Shown here one piece after another: positions 43,172-51,879 of a stretch of DNA of 54,800 bases (its first letter is position 1; every line of letters begins with the position of its first letter). Origin of the DNA: Neobacillus mesonae (lineage in GTDB: Bacteria; Bacillota; Bacilli; Bacillales; Cytobacillaceae); contig NZ_JAMBNQ010000035.1 of the NCBI RefSeq assembly GCF_023715155.1, positions 1-54,800 on the forward strand. Reading direction: 5' to 3'. Under the pieces are notes generated by a model. That model was given only the letters and a program-made list of their open reading frames with translations. It was not told the DNA's origin and did not search any database. The position numbers and the translations under genes were made by a program.

Positions 43172-44473
43172 ATGACAGTTTCTTATTTATCCACAAAGGA
43201 ATTACAAGAAAAGAGAAAAAAATATGTCCCTAAAGGCGTAAGCAACGGCAATTTAAATTTTGCAGCTCATGCTTCCGGTGCAACTGTTACAGATATTGAC
43301 GGAAAAGAATGGATCGACTTCGCCGGTGCCATTGGTACGCTGAATGTCGGCCATACTCATCCAAAGGTAACGGAAGCAGTAAAAAATCAAGTAGATAAAT
43401 TTTTACATCCTGGTTTCAACGTTATGATGTATGACGGTTATATTAATCTAGCAGAAAAATTATGTGAAATCACACCTGGTGATTTTGATAAAATGGCGAT
43501 TTTCTTTAATTCAGGAGCAGAAGCAGTTGAAAATGCCATCAAAATTTCCCGGCGGTATACCAATAGACCTGCGGTCGTATCATTTGTCCGCGGTTATCAC
43601 GGCAGAACGAATTTAACCATGGGAATGACAAGTAAAGTCAAACCATATAAATTTGGATTTGGCCCTTTTGCGCCGGAAATTTATCAAGCTCCATATCCTA
43701 ACATGTACCATAAACCAGCCGGCATGACGGACGAAGCCTATGTCGACCAAGTGATTGAAGACTTTAAAGATTTCTTTATTAGTACAGTAGCTCCTGAAAT
43801 GGTTGCCTGCGTCGTAATGGAACCCGTTCAAGGAGAAGGCGGATTTATTGTTCCACCGAAGAAATTTGTGCAGGCTGTAAATGAGTTCTGTAAAGAGCAT
43901 GGTATTGTATTTGTATCTGATGAAATTCAAACAGGCTTTGGACGTACAGGTACATTATTTGCGATTGACCATTTTGATGTTGTCCCTGACTTAATGACGG
44001 TTTCTAAGTCTTTAGCTGCGGGTCTTCCGCTAAGCGGGGTTGTAGGAAAAGCTGAAATTCTAAATGCTGCCGAACCTGGTGAACTGGGGGGAACCTATGC
44101 AGGAAACCCGGTTGCATGTGCTGCAGCACTAGCCGTTATTGATGTAATCGAAGAAGAAAAATTAGTTGAAAAAGCTGAAATTCTTGGTCAAAAGTTTGAA
44201 GCAAAATTGCGTGAATTGGCCGGTAAACATGACTATATCGGGGATATCCGCCGTTTAGGAGCAATGGTTGCTTGTGAAATCGTTGAAGACCGTACAAGCA
44301 AACGTCCAAACAAAGCCAAAACATCGGAAATTGCCAAATATGCAAACGAAAATGGGCTCCTGCTGCTGACTGCAGGTATTAAGAGCAATGTCATCCGATT
44401 CCTGGCTCCATTAGTGATTACAGATGAAGAATTAGAAAAAGGGCTTGCTATTCTAGAAAAAGCATTTCAATAA
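43172..44473 (+). CDS. gabT: 4-aminobutyrate aminotransferase
   Basis: A class III PLP aminotransferase of 433 residues. PLP-site elements are FFNSGAEAVENAIKISRRYT (about 111), VVSFVRGYHGRTNLTMGMTS (about 134), the DEIQTGFGRTG aspartate (about 251) and the Schiff-base lysine in MTVSKSLAAGLPLSGVVG (about 277). It converts GABA to succinate semialdehyde. ATG at 43172 after GGTGGG, one codon past an alternative GTG. gabD follows 28 bp downstream. Confidence 0.94.
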   Translation: MTVSYLSTKELQEKRKKYVPKGVSNGNLNFAAHASGATVTDIDGKEWIDFAGAIGTLNVGHTHPKVTEAVKNQVDKFLHPGFNVMMYDGYINLAEKLCEITPGDFDKMAIFFNSGAEAVENAIKISRRYTNRPAVVSFVRGYHGRTNLTMGMTSKVKPYKFGFGPFAPEIYQAPYPNMYHKPAGMTDEAYVDQVIEDFKDFFISTVAPEMVACVVMEPVQGEGGFIVPPKKFVQAVNEFCKEHGIVFVSDEIQTGFGRTGTLFAIDHFDVVPDLMTVSKSLAAGLPLSGVVGKAEILNAAEPGELGGTYAGNPVACAAALAVIDVIEEEKLVEKAEILGQKFEAKLRELAGKHDYIGDIRRLGAMVACEIVEDRTSKRPNKAKTSEIAKYANENGLLLLTAGIKSNVIRFLAPLVITDEELEKGLAILEKAFQ

Positions 44474-44501
44474 TACCAAATGCGTATAGGAGGGTAAAAA
44501 A

Positions 44502-45893
44502 ATGGGGAATGTAATACTCGTCAAAAATCCGGCGACAGGCCAAGTGGTAAAAGAAGTCCAAATCAATACAGAAGAAGAAATCAATCAAGCAATAAAAGCA
44601 GGACATGACAGCTTTAAAAAATGGGCAAAAGTCAATGCTCATGAACGCTCCCGCTTATTATCCAAGTGGTCTCAAATCATTAAGGAACATAAAGAAGAAA
44701 TCGCTGAGATTATGACACTGGAGAACGGAAAACCTTTGTATGAATCATTGGGTGAAGTTGATTATGCTGCAAGTTACATTGATTGGTATGCGGAAGAAGC
44801 AAAAAGAATTTATGGGCGTACTGTCCCTGCTTCAACGGAAACGAAGCGGATCGTAGTCAGCAAACAGCCGATCGGGCTGGTTGCAGCGATCACACCATGG
44901 AATTTCCCGGCAGCCATGATGACAAGAAAAGCTGCTCCTGCTTTGGCAGCCGGCTGTCCATTTATCGTAAAACCTGCTGTAGAAACACCTTTAACGACTA
45001 TAAGATTAGTGGAGCTGGCACATGAAGCAGGTATTCCTGAGGATGTCATCCAGTGTGTCAATGGATCTGGCTCTGTCGTTGGCAGAATTTTTACAAGCAG
45101 TGAATACATCAGAAAAATTACGTTTACAGGCTCTACTCCGATTGGAAAGCAATTAATAAAAGAAAGTGCCAATACGGTAAAACATGTAACAATGGAATTG
45201 GGCGGCCACGCTCCCCTTATCGTCGCCGAAGACGCTGATCTTGATTTTGCCGTTAAGCAAACGATCGCCACGAAGTTTAGAAATGCTGGACAAACATGTG
45301 TATGTGCGAACCGGATTATTGTCCATGAAAATATCGCCGAAGCCTTCTCGCAAAAATTTGCGGATGAGGTCAGCAAATTAAAAGTGGGGAATGGTCTTGA
45401 TCAAGAAACCCAAGTAGGACCAATCATTAATGAAAAAGGTTATGACAAAATTGTGGCCCAAATTCAGGATGCGGTTGAAAAAGGAGCCGAAGTTTTAGTT
45501 GGAAATCAATACAACGCCGATAAAGAACAAGGCTATTTCTTTGTTTACCCTACCGTTTTGACCAACGTCAAGCAGGATATGGTGATCATGCAGGAAGAAA
45601 CCTTCGGACCTGTTGCACCTATCATTACCTTTAAGACCCTTGAAGAAGCTGTAGAAATTGCCAATAGCACCCCATTTGGACTCGCAGCCTATTTCTTCAC
45701 AAATAACTATAAAACAGGTACTTACCTGCATGATCATTTAGATTTTGGAATCATTGGCTGGAATGATGGTGCCCCATCCGGTGCTCATATCCCATTCGGA
45801 GGAATGAAGGAAAGCGGCCTTGGACGTGAAGGCGGCATCGAGGGTATTGAACCATACCTGGAGACAAAATACTTGTCGGTTGGTAATTTATAA
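44502..45893 (+). CDS. gabD: Succinate-semialdehyde dehydrogenase
   Basis: A 463-residue aldehyde dehydrogenase. General base Glu in MELGGHAPLIV (about 232) and nucleophile Cys in FRNAGQTCVCANRIIV (about 266), with PWNFPAAMMTRKAAPALAAGC and KESGLGREGGIEGIEPYLETKYL, the typical GabD C-terminus. It oxidises succinate semialdehyde to succinate. ATG behind AGGAGGG; ends at a strong terminator. Confidence 0.94.
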   Translation: MGNVILVKNPATGQVVKEVQINTEEEINQAIKAGHDSFKKWAKVNAHERSRLLSKWSQIIKEHKEEIAEIMTLENGKPLYESLGEVDYAASYIDWYAEEAKRIYGRTVPASTETKRIVVSKQPIGLVAAITPWNFPAAMMTRKAAPALAAGCPFIVKPAVETPLTTIRLVELAHEAGIPEDVIQCVNGSGSVVGRIFTSSEYIRKITFTGSTPIGKQLIKESANTVKHVTMELGGHAPLIVAEDADLDFAVKQTIATKFRNAGQTCVCANRIIVHENIAEAFSQKFADEVSKLKVGNGLDQETQVGPIINEKGYDKIVAQIQDAVEKGAEVLVGNQYNADKEQGYFFVYPTVLTNVKQDMVIMQEETFGPVAPIITFKTLEEAVEIANSTPFGLAAYFFTNNYKTGTYLHDHLDFGIIGWNDGAPSGAHIPFGGMKESGLGREGGIEGIEPYLETKYLSVGNL

Positions 45894-45909
45894 AATAAGA
45901 GATTCTATT

Positions 45910-45952
45910 AAAACCATTGCAGAGCTTATACGTTTTCTGCAATGGTTTTTTG
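45910..45952 (+). terminator. Terminator of gabTD
   Basis: AAACCATTGCAGA (45911-45923) and TCTGCAATGGTTT (45935-45947) form a perfect 13-bp stem followed by T, just past the gabD stop. The rest of the gap to 46165 shows nothing I can name. Confidence 0.9.
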
Positions 45953-46168
45953 ATGTTTACTTTTTGTCGATAGGCTGACTCGAAGCAAATTCTTTCAATC
46001 AAGCTTCTTAACACTTACATTGATGTGACTCTAGGGTCTTGTTTTTCTTAAAAAAGGGCTTTCCATACTTTTAGTAATTCCTCGTGTTGTTCCATAACAA
46101 CTCCTTTATTTGCTGATATGATTTCCATTTGTCAGGTAAGTTCCACCCTCATATTATTTTTATATATT

Positions 46169-46210
46169 GAAAAAGGCGATTTTCACCATAGAATGGAGAA
46201 AACCGCCTTT
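46169..46210 (-). terminator. Terminator of the ABC-amidohydrolase operon
   Basis: AAAGGCGATTTTC (46172-46184) and GAAAACCGCCTTT (46198-46210) form a 13-bp stem with one mismatch; minus-strand T follows. Confidence 0.85.
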
Positions 46211-46234
46211 ACTTACATAGTATGATGTTAATCC

Positions 46235-47431
46235 TTAATCTTCCTGCAGCAGCATAAACGCCGATTGGACCATCCATTTTACACCTATTTTAATTGCTTC
46301 TTCATCGACCATAAATTTAGGGTGGTGCAGGCCGTGGATGATTCCTTTTTCTTCATTTCTTGAGCCTAGCCATACAAAACAGCTGGGTACTACTTTTTGA
46401 TAATGTGAAAAATCTTCTCCCCCCATGGTTGGTTCTGGAAGAAGCGTATTTTCTTCACCGACAACCGCTGTCGCAGCGGAACGAACGATTTTTGTTATTT
46501 TTTCATCATTGACAACAGCGGGAATTAAAAATTGGTAATCAATTTCGACTTCTCCGCCGAGTCCTGTAACGGTATTCGTGACTATTTTTTTGAATGTCTC
46601 ATAAATTTGTTGTCTTACTTCTTCATTTGAAGTTCTGACCGTTCCTTTTAAAATTGCCTTATCAGGGATGACATTATTGGTTGCGCCCGCTTGAAAGGCA
46701 CCAATGCTGATGACTGCCGATTCTTTAGCAGGTACGGTGCGGCTCACAATGGTCTGGAGCTGGGTGACAACAGCAGTGCCGATCACGATTGGATCAATGG
46801 TTCTTTCAGGCTGGGCCGCATGTCCGCCTTTGCCTTTGATCGTAATGGTGAAATCATCCACACTTGCCATTAAGAACCCTGCTTTTACTCCCATTGTCCC
46901 TGTTGGAATATCAGGAGAATTATGAAGACCAATGATGGATTTTACCCCATTTAAAAGTCCTGCAGCAATGATGGAAGTAGCCCCGCCCTCTGTTTCTTCT
47001 GCCGGCTGGAAAATGACTCGTACATTTCCTGGAAGGCTTTCGCGAAGTTCCTGCAAAACAACCGCAGCGCCTAATGCAATCGTTGTATGAACATCATGGC
47101 CGCACATATGGCTGACACCGTCCACTTTTGAACGAAACGGAAGATTTGATTTTTCTAGAATGGGAAGTGCATCAATGTCGGCACGTAAAGCAACTGTCGG
47201 ACCAACACCCCCAGTAATCTCAGCCGCTGTCCCTGTTTTTACATCTGCCGGAATTTGAGTGATTCGAAATTCCTTTAACTGATGGTTGATAAATTTGGTT
47301 GTTTCAAATTCCATATTACTTAGTTCGGGATTCATATGAAGATGTCTTCTGATATCAACCAGTTTAGGAAATAACTGTTCTACCTTTTCATCGACTAATT
47401 TAGAAAGCTCTTGATTTGAAACTCCGTTCAT
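46235..47431 (-). CDS. M20D amidohydrolase (N-acetyl/N-acyl amino acid deacylase, YxeP/HipO-like)
   Basis: A 398-residue metal hydrolase. Family motifs are DIRRHLHMNPELSN (about 26-39), LRADIDALPI (about 82), HMCGHDVHTTIALGAA (about 107-122, Cys and His ligands), FQPAEETEGGA (about 143-153), LHNSPDIPTG and MGGEDFSHY (about 345). It probably deacylates an amino acid imported by the ABC system encoded just upstream. The same gene order (binding protein, permease, ATPase, amidohydrolase) occurs in the yxeMNOP genes of Bacillus subtilis, which serve modified cysteines. Confidence 0.9.
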   Translation of the reverse strand: MNGVSNQELSKLVDEKVEQLFPKLVDIRRHLHMNPELSNMEFETTKFINHQLKEFRITQIPADVKTGTAAEITGGVGPTVALRADIDALPILEKSNLPFRSKVDGVSHMCGHDVHTTIALGAAVVLQELRESLPGNVRVIFQPAEETEGGATSIIAAGLLNGVKSIIGLHNSPDIPTGTMGVKAGFLMASVDDFTITIKGKGGHAAQPERTIDPIVIGTAVVTQLQTIVSRTVPAKESAVISIGAFQAGATNNVIPDKAILKGTVRTSNEEVRQQIYETFKKIVTNTVTGLGGEVEIDYQFLIPAVVNDEKITKIVRSAATAVVGEENTLLPEPTMGGEDFSHYQKVVPSCFVWLGSRNEEKGIIHGLHHPKFMVDEEAIKIGVKWMVQSAFMLLQED

Positions 47432-47442
47432 GACCAGCCCTC

Positions 47443-48165
47443 CTATTTTAAATGTCCTAAAAATTCTTTTGTTCTCTCGTTCTTTGGATGTTCAAAAATA
47501 TCTTCTGGTGACCCTGCCTCGACGATAACTCCCCCATCCATAAAAAGGACCCTGTCGGCTACATCCTTTGCAAAGCCCATTTCGTGAGTGACGACAACCA
47601 TGGTCATTCCTTCTTTTGCCAATTGTTTCATAACAGCCAGTACCTCGCCTACTAGTTCTGGATCAAGGGCAGATGTAGGTTCATCAAACAGCATGACTTT
47701 TGGCTCCATAGCCAGGGCTCTAGCGATCGCGACCCGCTGCTTTTGCCCTCCAGACAATCGATTTGGATACTCATCTGCTTTTTCGGATAATCCCACTTTT
47801 TTCAGAAGTTCCATGGCTTTTTTCTTTGCCTGGTCTTTAGTCATTTTTTTCAACAAAACTGGTGCTTCGATGATATTTTCCATGACGGTCATATGTGGAA
47901 ATAAATTAAATTGCTGAAAAACCATACCGATGTCCTGCCGAAGTTTATTTAATGAAGATTCTTTTGGTTCTACTACACTTCCATTAATCGTGATTGTTCC
48001 GCTGTCAGGTGTCTCTAAATGATTCATACACCTTAGAAAGGTGCTCTTTCCCGAGCCGCTTGGTCCAATCATAACGACTACTTCACCGGCAGATACATCT
48101 AAATCGATCCCTTTTAACACTTCTAAACGATTAAAAGACTTCACTACATTTTCACATGAAATCAT
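47443..48165 (-). CDS. Polar amino acid ABC transporter ATPase
   Basis: A 240-residue ATPase of the GlnQ/ArtP type: Walker A GPSGSGKST (about 33-41), Q-loop FQQFNLFPH, signature LSGGQKQRVAIARAL (about 134-148), Walker B VMLFDEPTSALDPE (about 155) and H-loop VVTHE. ATG at 48165 overlaps the permease stop by 4 nt (ATGA type). Confidence 0.96.
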   Translation of the reverse strand: MISCENVVKSFNRLEVLKGIDLDVSAGEVVVMIGPSGSGKSTFLRCMNHLETPDSGTITINGSVVEPKESSLNKLRQDIGMVFQQFNLFPHMTVMENIIEAPVLLKKMTKDQAKKKAMELLKKVGLSEKADEYPNRLSGGQKQRVAIARALAMEPKVMLFDEPTSALDPELVGEVLAVMKQLAKEGMTMVVVTHEMGFAKDVADRVLFMDGGVIVEAGSPEDIFEHPKNERTKEFLGHLK

Positions 48166-48824
48166 TCATATGCACCCACTTTGTTCTCAATTTTTCTTAC
48201 GACAAAGGACATGATGGTGGTTAAGAATAAGTAAATGATCCCTACTAAGAAAAAGACCTCCATGTAACGGTACGTACTGCTGATGATTTGCTGACCTGTC
48301 CGCAGTAAATCATATAAGGCGATTGTTGATACAAGAGAAGATTCTTTAATCAACGCAATAAATTCGTTTCCGAGAGGCGGCAGCATCCGGCGGAAGGCCT
48401 GAGGAATAATCACACGTCTCATAGCCTGGCGTGAACTTAGCCCAAGAGATCGTGCTGCTTCCATTTGCCCTTTATCGATGGATTGAATCGCACCTCTTGC
48501 AATTTCAGCAATGTAGGCTGCTGCGTTGATGGACAGCGCGATACAAGCTGAAACAAATGGCGGCATCGTAAGAGACGGAAATACAGATGGAATCGCAAAG
48601 TGAATAATAAATAAATGCAGCAAAAGAGGCGTTCCTCGTATAACCCAAATATAAAACCGGCTAATCTGTGATAAAAGAGGGTTCTTTGAAACCCTGCCAA
48701 GGCCGACAAAGATTCCTAGTATACTTCCAAAAATAACTCCCACTACCGCGATTTCAATGGTCACTAATGCGCCTTTTAATAAGTAAGGTAAATAGGTGAC
48801 AGCAAAAGACAAAAATTCATTCAT
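48162..48824 (-). CDS. Polar amino acid ABC transporter permease
   Basis: A 220-residue permease of the His/Glu/Gln/Arg family with five membrane segments. N-terminal YLLKGALVTIEIAVVGVIFGSILGI, and the EAA loop GQMEAARSLGLSSRQAMRRVIIPQAFRRMLPPLGNE (about 128-163). ATG behind GGAGAG. It is separated from the binding-protein gene by 249 bp that hold a hairpin and a repeat. Confidence 0.95.
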   Translation of the reverse strand: MNEFLSFAVTYLPYLLKGALVTIEIAVVGVIFGSILGIFVGLGRVSKNPLLSQISRFYIWVIRGTPLLLHLFIIHFAIPSVFPSLTMPPFVSACIALSINAAAYIAEIARGAIQSIDKGQMEAARSLGLSSRQAMRRVIIPQAFRRMLPPLGNEFIALIKESSLVSTIALYDLLRTGQQIISSTYRYMEVFFLVGIIYLFLTTIMSFVVRKIENKVGAYE

Positions 48825-48844
48825 TTCCTTCTCTCCTCTGAAAA

Positions 48845-48883
48845 ATAATAAAACGGATAAACAGGGTTATCCGCTTTATCCGT
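48845..48883 (-). terminator. Attenuator-like hairpin between binding-protein and permease genes
   Basis: ACGGATAAA (48853-48861) and TTTATCCGT (48875-48883) form a perfect 9-bp stem followed by TTTATT on the minus strand. A partial terminator here would give more binding protein than permease. Confidence 0.6.
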
Positions 48884-48924
48884 CGGTCTTTATTTTAATA
48901 AGACATATGTTGCTGCTTTCGTTG

Positions 48925-49073
48925 AGAATGGTCTAGCTCCAGCCGCCATCGGTGAGACGGCTAAGCCCTTCTTCCTGTGATAAGTCATCATCGAACGCTT
49001 ACGCTCTTCGTAATTCCTTGATCTCAGTCGGAGCGCGCCCGCCTATACGCCGATAGGCGGGTGCCCTGTGCTT
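48925..49073. repeat. Bacillaceae-type palindromic extragenic repeat inside the ABC operon
   Basis: GAATGGTCTAGCTCCAGC at the left and CCCGCCTAT...ATAGGCGGG (49038-49046 and 49053-49061, 6-nt loop) at the right, ending GTGCCCTGTGCTT. It resembles the TCTAGCTCCAGCGCC palindromic repeats scattered in many Bacillaceae genomes. It is more GC-rich than its surroundings and abuts the binding-protein stop codon. Confidence 0.7.
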
Positions 49074-49904
49074 TTACTGTTTGGTTATATCAGATCCAAA
49101 CCATTTTTTGCTTATATCGCTTAATGTTCCATTGGCTTCAATTGCTTTTAATGCTTTATCTAAAGCATCTCGAAGCTCCGTATCATTTTTCCGAACTGCA
49201 ATACCCATAGGCTGTACATTGAATGCTGTACCTGCCACTTCAAATACGCCAGGTTTGGCTTTCATATAATAACGGCCGATCATTTCTCCAACAACGACCG
49301 CATCTACACGGCCAAGTCCCATGTCGTTTAATACATCCGTCGTCAAATCATATTTTTTTACTTCTTTAATCCCCTTGATAGTATTCACGGCTGTTTCACC
49401 AGTAGAACCCAATTGAACCCCGACTGTTTTTCCTTTTAAATCATCAACTGTCTGGATGTTGGAAGGATTTCCTTTTTTCACAACCAAAATTTGCCCTGCA
49501 CCAAAATATTGTACGAAATTGACTTGTTTTGCTCTTTCTTCCGTTACATTCATGGAAGATAGAATAATATCAAACCGTTTCGCATCTAGACCTGGAAGGA
49601 TTCCGTCCCATGATGATGGAACGAATTTCACCTTGACTCCAAGCTCTTTCGCAAGTGCTTGGGCAAAATCAATATCAAATCCTACTAACTCATTTTTATC
49701 ATTGCGATATTCCATTGGCGGCAGTGTATCATCCATACCAATGGTCAGCTCGCCTTTCTCTTTTATGTCAGCTAATGTGTTACCGCCGTCTGCTTTTCCA
49801 CTTTGTGTGTCTTTTGGAGAGTCCGGTATATTTTGCTTGCCGCCGCAAGCAGAAAGGACCATTGCAAGAATAACAGTTAATAATATTGGAATAATCTTTT
49901 TCAT
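49074..49904 (-). CDS. Amino acid-binding lipoprotein of the ABC transporter
   Basis: A 276-residue solute-binding protein, family 3. Signal peptide with lipobox LSACGG (cysteine about residue 20), then GELTIGMDDTLPPMEYRNDKNELVGFDIDFAQALAKELGVKVKFVP, FDIILSSMNVTEERAKQVNF and GKTVGVQLGSTGE. I chose the ATG at 49904 behind GGGGG. First gene of the operon. The ligand is an amino acid or derivative; it cannot be named. Confidence 0.93.
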   Translation of the reverse strand: MKKIIPILLTVILAMVLSACGGKQNIPDSPKDTQSGKADGGNTLADIKEKGELTIGMDDTLPPMEYRNDKNELVGFDIDFAQALAKELGVKVKFVPSSWDGILPGLDAKRFDIILSSMNVTEERAKQVNFVQYFGAGQILVVKKGNPSNIQTVDDLKGKTVGVQLGSTGETAVNTIKGIKEVKKYDLTTDVLNDMGLGRVDAVVVGEMIGRYYMKAKPGVFEVAGTAFNVQPMGIAVRKNDTELRDALDKALKAIEANGTLSDISKKWFGSDITKQ

Positions 49905-50102
49905 AATTTCCCCCACACATCTTTTTAGTTCTCTAATATTTTAATATAGTAAAGTGTTTTGATATTATTATTCTAAGAAACTTTACAGCAAAAAGCAAGA
50001 ATTTTTTAGCTCTTTACTTGATGGTATATTTTGTTTTCTTTCTCTCCAGATCATTATTCGATCTAATAGCTGCAGCCAAAGGACATTGCAGAGTCAAACC
50101 GC

Positions 50103-50133
50103 AAAAAAGGCGATGGTTCTATTTACCATCGCC
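50103..50133 (-). terminator. Terminator of the zinc-ribbon gene
   Basis: GGCGATGGT (50109-50117) and ACCATCGCC (50125-50133) form a perfect 9-bp stem with a 7-nt loop, followed on the minus strand by six T. Confidence 0.9.
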
Positions 50134-50152
50134 ATTAGATATTAAAATGTAG

Positions 50153-50338
50153 TTAAATAGACTTTTTCATGCCGCAATTTCTGCATTCCCGAATAAATTC
50201 ATAGTCCTTCACTCTGCTTTTAAAATGCGAGTGGCCACAGTTATCACAACGGCCTGAACGGATATCCGGATACTCCTTATAATCATAAATAATAGATGTG
50301 TCGTATTGTTTGCTGTCACTCTTATTTTCTTCAGACAA
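50153..50338 (-). CDS. Small zinc-ribbon protein
   Basis: A 61-residue protein with a Lys/Ser/Asp-rich N-terminus and one zinc ribbon, CDNCGHSHFKSR...CRNCGMKK, with four cysteines in two CxxC pairs 22 residues apart (residues 31-57). TTG start 7 nt after AGGTG, and a clean terminator supports that it is a gene. Function unknown; no partner gene is adjacent. Confidence 0.75.
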   Translation of the reverse strand: MSEENKSDSKQYDTSIIYDYKEYPDIRSGRCDNCGHSHFKSRVKDYEFIRECRNCGMKKSI

Positions 50339-50607
50339 TGTTTGTCACCTTTTTTCATTTCGTTTTTCCCTATCTATCATAACGCAAAAAAGGGCCGCTT
50401 GTTCAATTAATTTATGCTAATTTTTTACAAACAAAATACACCGAAATTTTTGAATCATGTTGAAGTGACATTTATTCCCTTCAAACAGTCAGTGAAACAA
50501 ACTTTACGTTACAAAAACACAATATACTTTTTACATTCGTTTAATAATGAAGAAGCAAACTTCTAATATACTTTAAAGAAAGCCGACATTATGGGAGGAG
50601 TGATGAA

Positions 50608-51588
50608 ATGGATACAGTTTCTCACATCATAGCGGGAGCAGGTATAGGGGCCCTTGCTCAAATGGATCCTGTTATCGCCAATGATGCTTCTCTAACACAG
50701 GCCGTTGTTTTAGGGACAGTCATTGGTTCCAATGCCCCTGATTTTGATCTTTTTTATCTTGTGAAAGGAAAAGGCAGCTACTATCGAAACCACAGAGCAT
50801 GGTCTCATTCCATTTTTGCATTACCTATATGGAGTGCCGCCATTTCAGGTATTATTTATTCCCTTTTTACAGTCCCATCTTTTTCCCATCTATTCTTCTG
50901 GACCTTCTTAGCCGTTATGCTGCATGTCTTTTTTGACTTATTTAATGTGCATGGTACTCAAGTCTTGCTTCCTTTCTCAAAAAAGTGGATTACCTTTGAT
51001 TCACTCCCTTTAATTGACCCGGTCATTATACTGGTACATATCCTGGGATTTTGTCTGCTCCCTTTCTATGAAGCCGGCAAAACCTTTCTTATCATCTATC
51101 TATTTCTGTTCCTATATGTTGGTGTCCGGACACTTTACTCCTTTATGATAAAAAGAAAATTAGAGTACTACTTTATCCGATCCATCCGGATTAAATTGAT
51201 CCCGCGCACTTCCCTGTTTAAATGGGATATCTTAATCGAAACAAAGGAAGACTTTCTATTTGGGGTTTATTCTGACGGAAGTCTAACTGTAGAACATACT
51301 TTTTCAAAAGAAATAGATTTCCCAGAACTGGTTTCAGACAGCCAAAAACATCCTTCCATTTCCGATTTTCTTTCCAGCACCCAATATGCCTATCCATTTG
51401 TTCGGTCATGGAAGAATGGCTACTTCATCTATTGGAAAGATCTTCGGTTTCGTACAAAAAAATTTTTCCCCACTCTAGCCATCCTATTTATTTCATCTGA
51501 TTTCAAGATGAAGAATTGTTTTATCGGTACCTTGCATTCTTTGAAGCAATACAAACAGGTGATAAGAAAATTAAAAATAGAAAACTAA
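50608..51588 (+). CDS. YfhP-like membrane metal-dependent hydrolase family protein
   Basis: A 326-residue protein. The N-terminal half is a YdjM/DUF457-type membrane domain with four or so helices and conserved metal-like residues: MDTVSHIIAGAGIGALAQ, IGSNAPDFDLFYLVKG, RNHRAWSHSIFALP (about residues 62-75) and VFFDLFNVHGTQVLLPFS (about 110). The C-terminal 150 residues are soluble and rich in aromatic residues. Length and layout match Bacillus subtilis YfhP (about 327). ATG behind GGGAGGAG. A catalytic activity has not been shown for the family, as far as I know. Confidence 0.85.
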   Translation: MDTVSHIIAGAGIGALAQMDPVIANDASLTQAVVLGTVIGSNAPDFDLFYLVKGKGSYYRNHRAWSHSIFALPIWSAAISGIIYSLFTVPSFSHLFFWTFLAVMLHVFFDLFNVHGTQVLLPFSKKWITFDSLPLIDPVIILVHILGFCLLPFYEAGKTFLIIYLFLFLYVGVRTLYSFMIKRKLEYYFIRSIRIKLIPRTSLFKWDILIETKEDFLFGVYSDGSLTVEHTFSKEIDFPELVSDSQKHPSISDFLSSTQYAYPFVRSWKNGYFIYWKDLRFRTKKFFPTLAILFISSDFKMKNCFIGTLHSLKQYKQVIRKLKIEN

Positions 51589-51601
51589 AAAGGGTGATTA
51601 G

Positions 51602-51709
51602 ATGGAAAACACATTATTGATTCTTTCTACCGTGATGACAATTCATGATCATAAAAATAGACTGGCTTCCCATCCTCACTTTCTTTTTCATACAAAAATT
51701 CCACCTTAA
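51602..51709 (+). CDS. Possible 35-codon ORF
   Basis: ATG at 51602 after AAAGGGTG, 13 bp past the YfhP-like gene, reading MENTLLILSTVMTIHDHKNR, then RLASHPHFLFHTKIPP. The first half resembles the opening strand of Nudix-like domains, so it may be the beheaded start of a lost gene. Only the ribosome site and the position support it. Confidence 0.3.
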   Translation: MENTLLILSTVMTIHDHKNRLASHPHFLFHTKIPP

Positions 51710-51758
51710 GCTTGTGACACCACCCGAATTTATAGAAATGTAAGTTTTATCAAAGTTA

Positions 51759-51797
51759 AAAATTGCCCTAACATTTACTAGGACAATTTTTATTTTA
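51759..51797 (+). terminator. Terminator downstream of the YfhP-like gene
   Basis: AAAATTGCCCTA (51759-51770) and TAGGACAATTTT (51779-51790) form a 12-bp stem with one mismatch, followed by TATTTT. Confidence 0.8.
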
Positions 51798-51879
51798 ATG
51801 TTAAACAAAATAGGTCTCGGTTATTGTTCGTTGAGAAGGTTAGTTAATATCTAGTATCCTAGTAATTATTTTTAACAAA

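Noticed and set aside
44810..45376. 188-codon antisense open frame opposite gabD
   Set aside because: It is the shadow of a well-conserved aldehyde dehydrogenase gene and has no ribosome site or recognisable motif.
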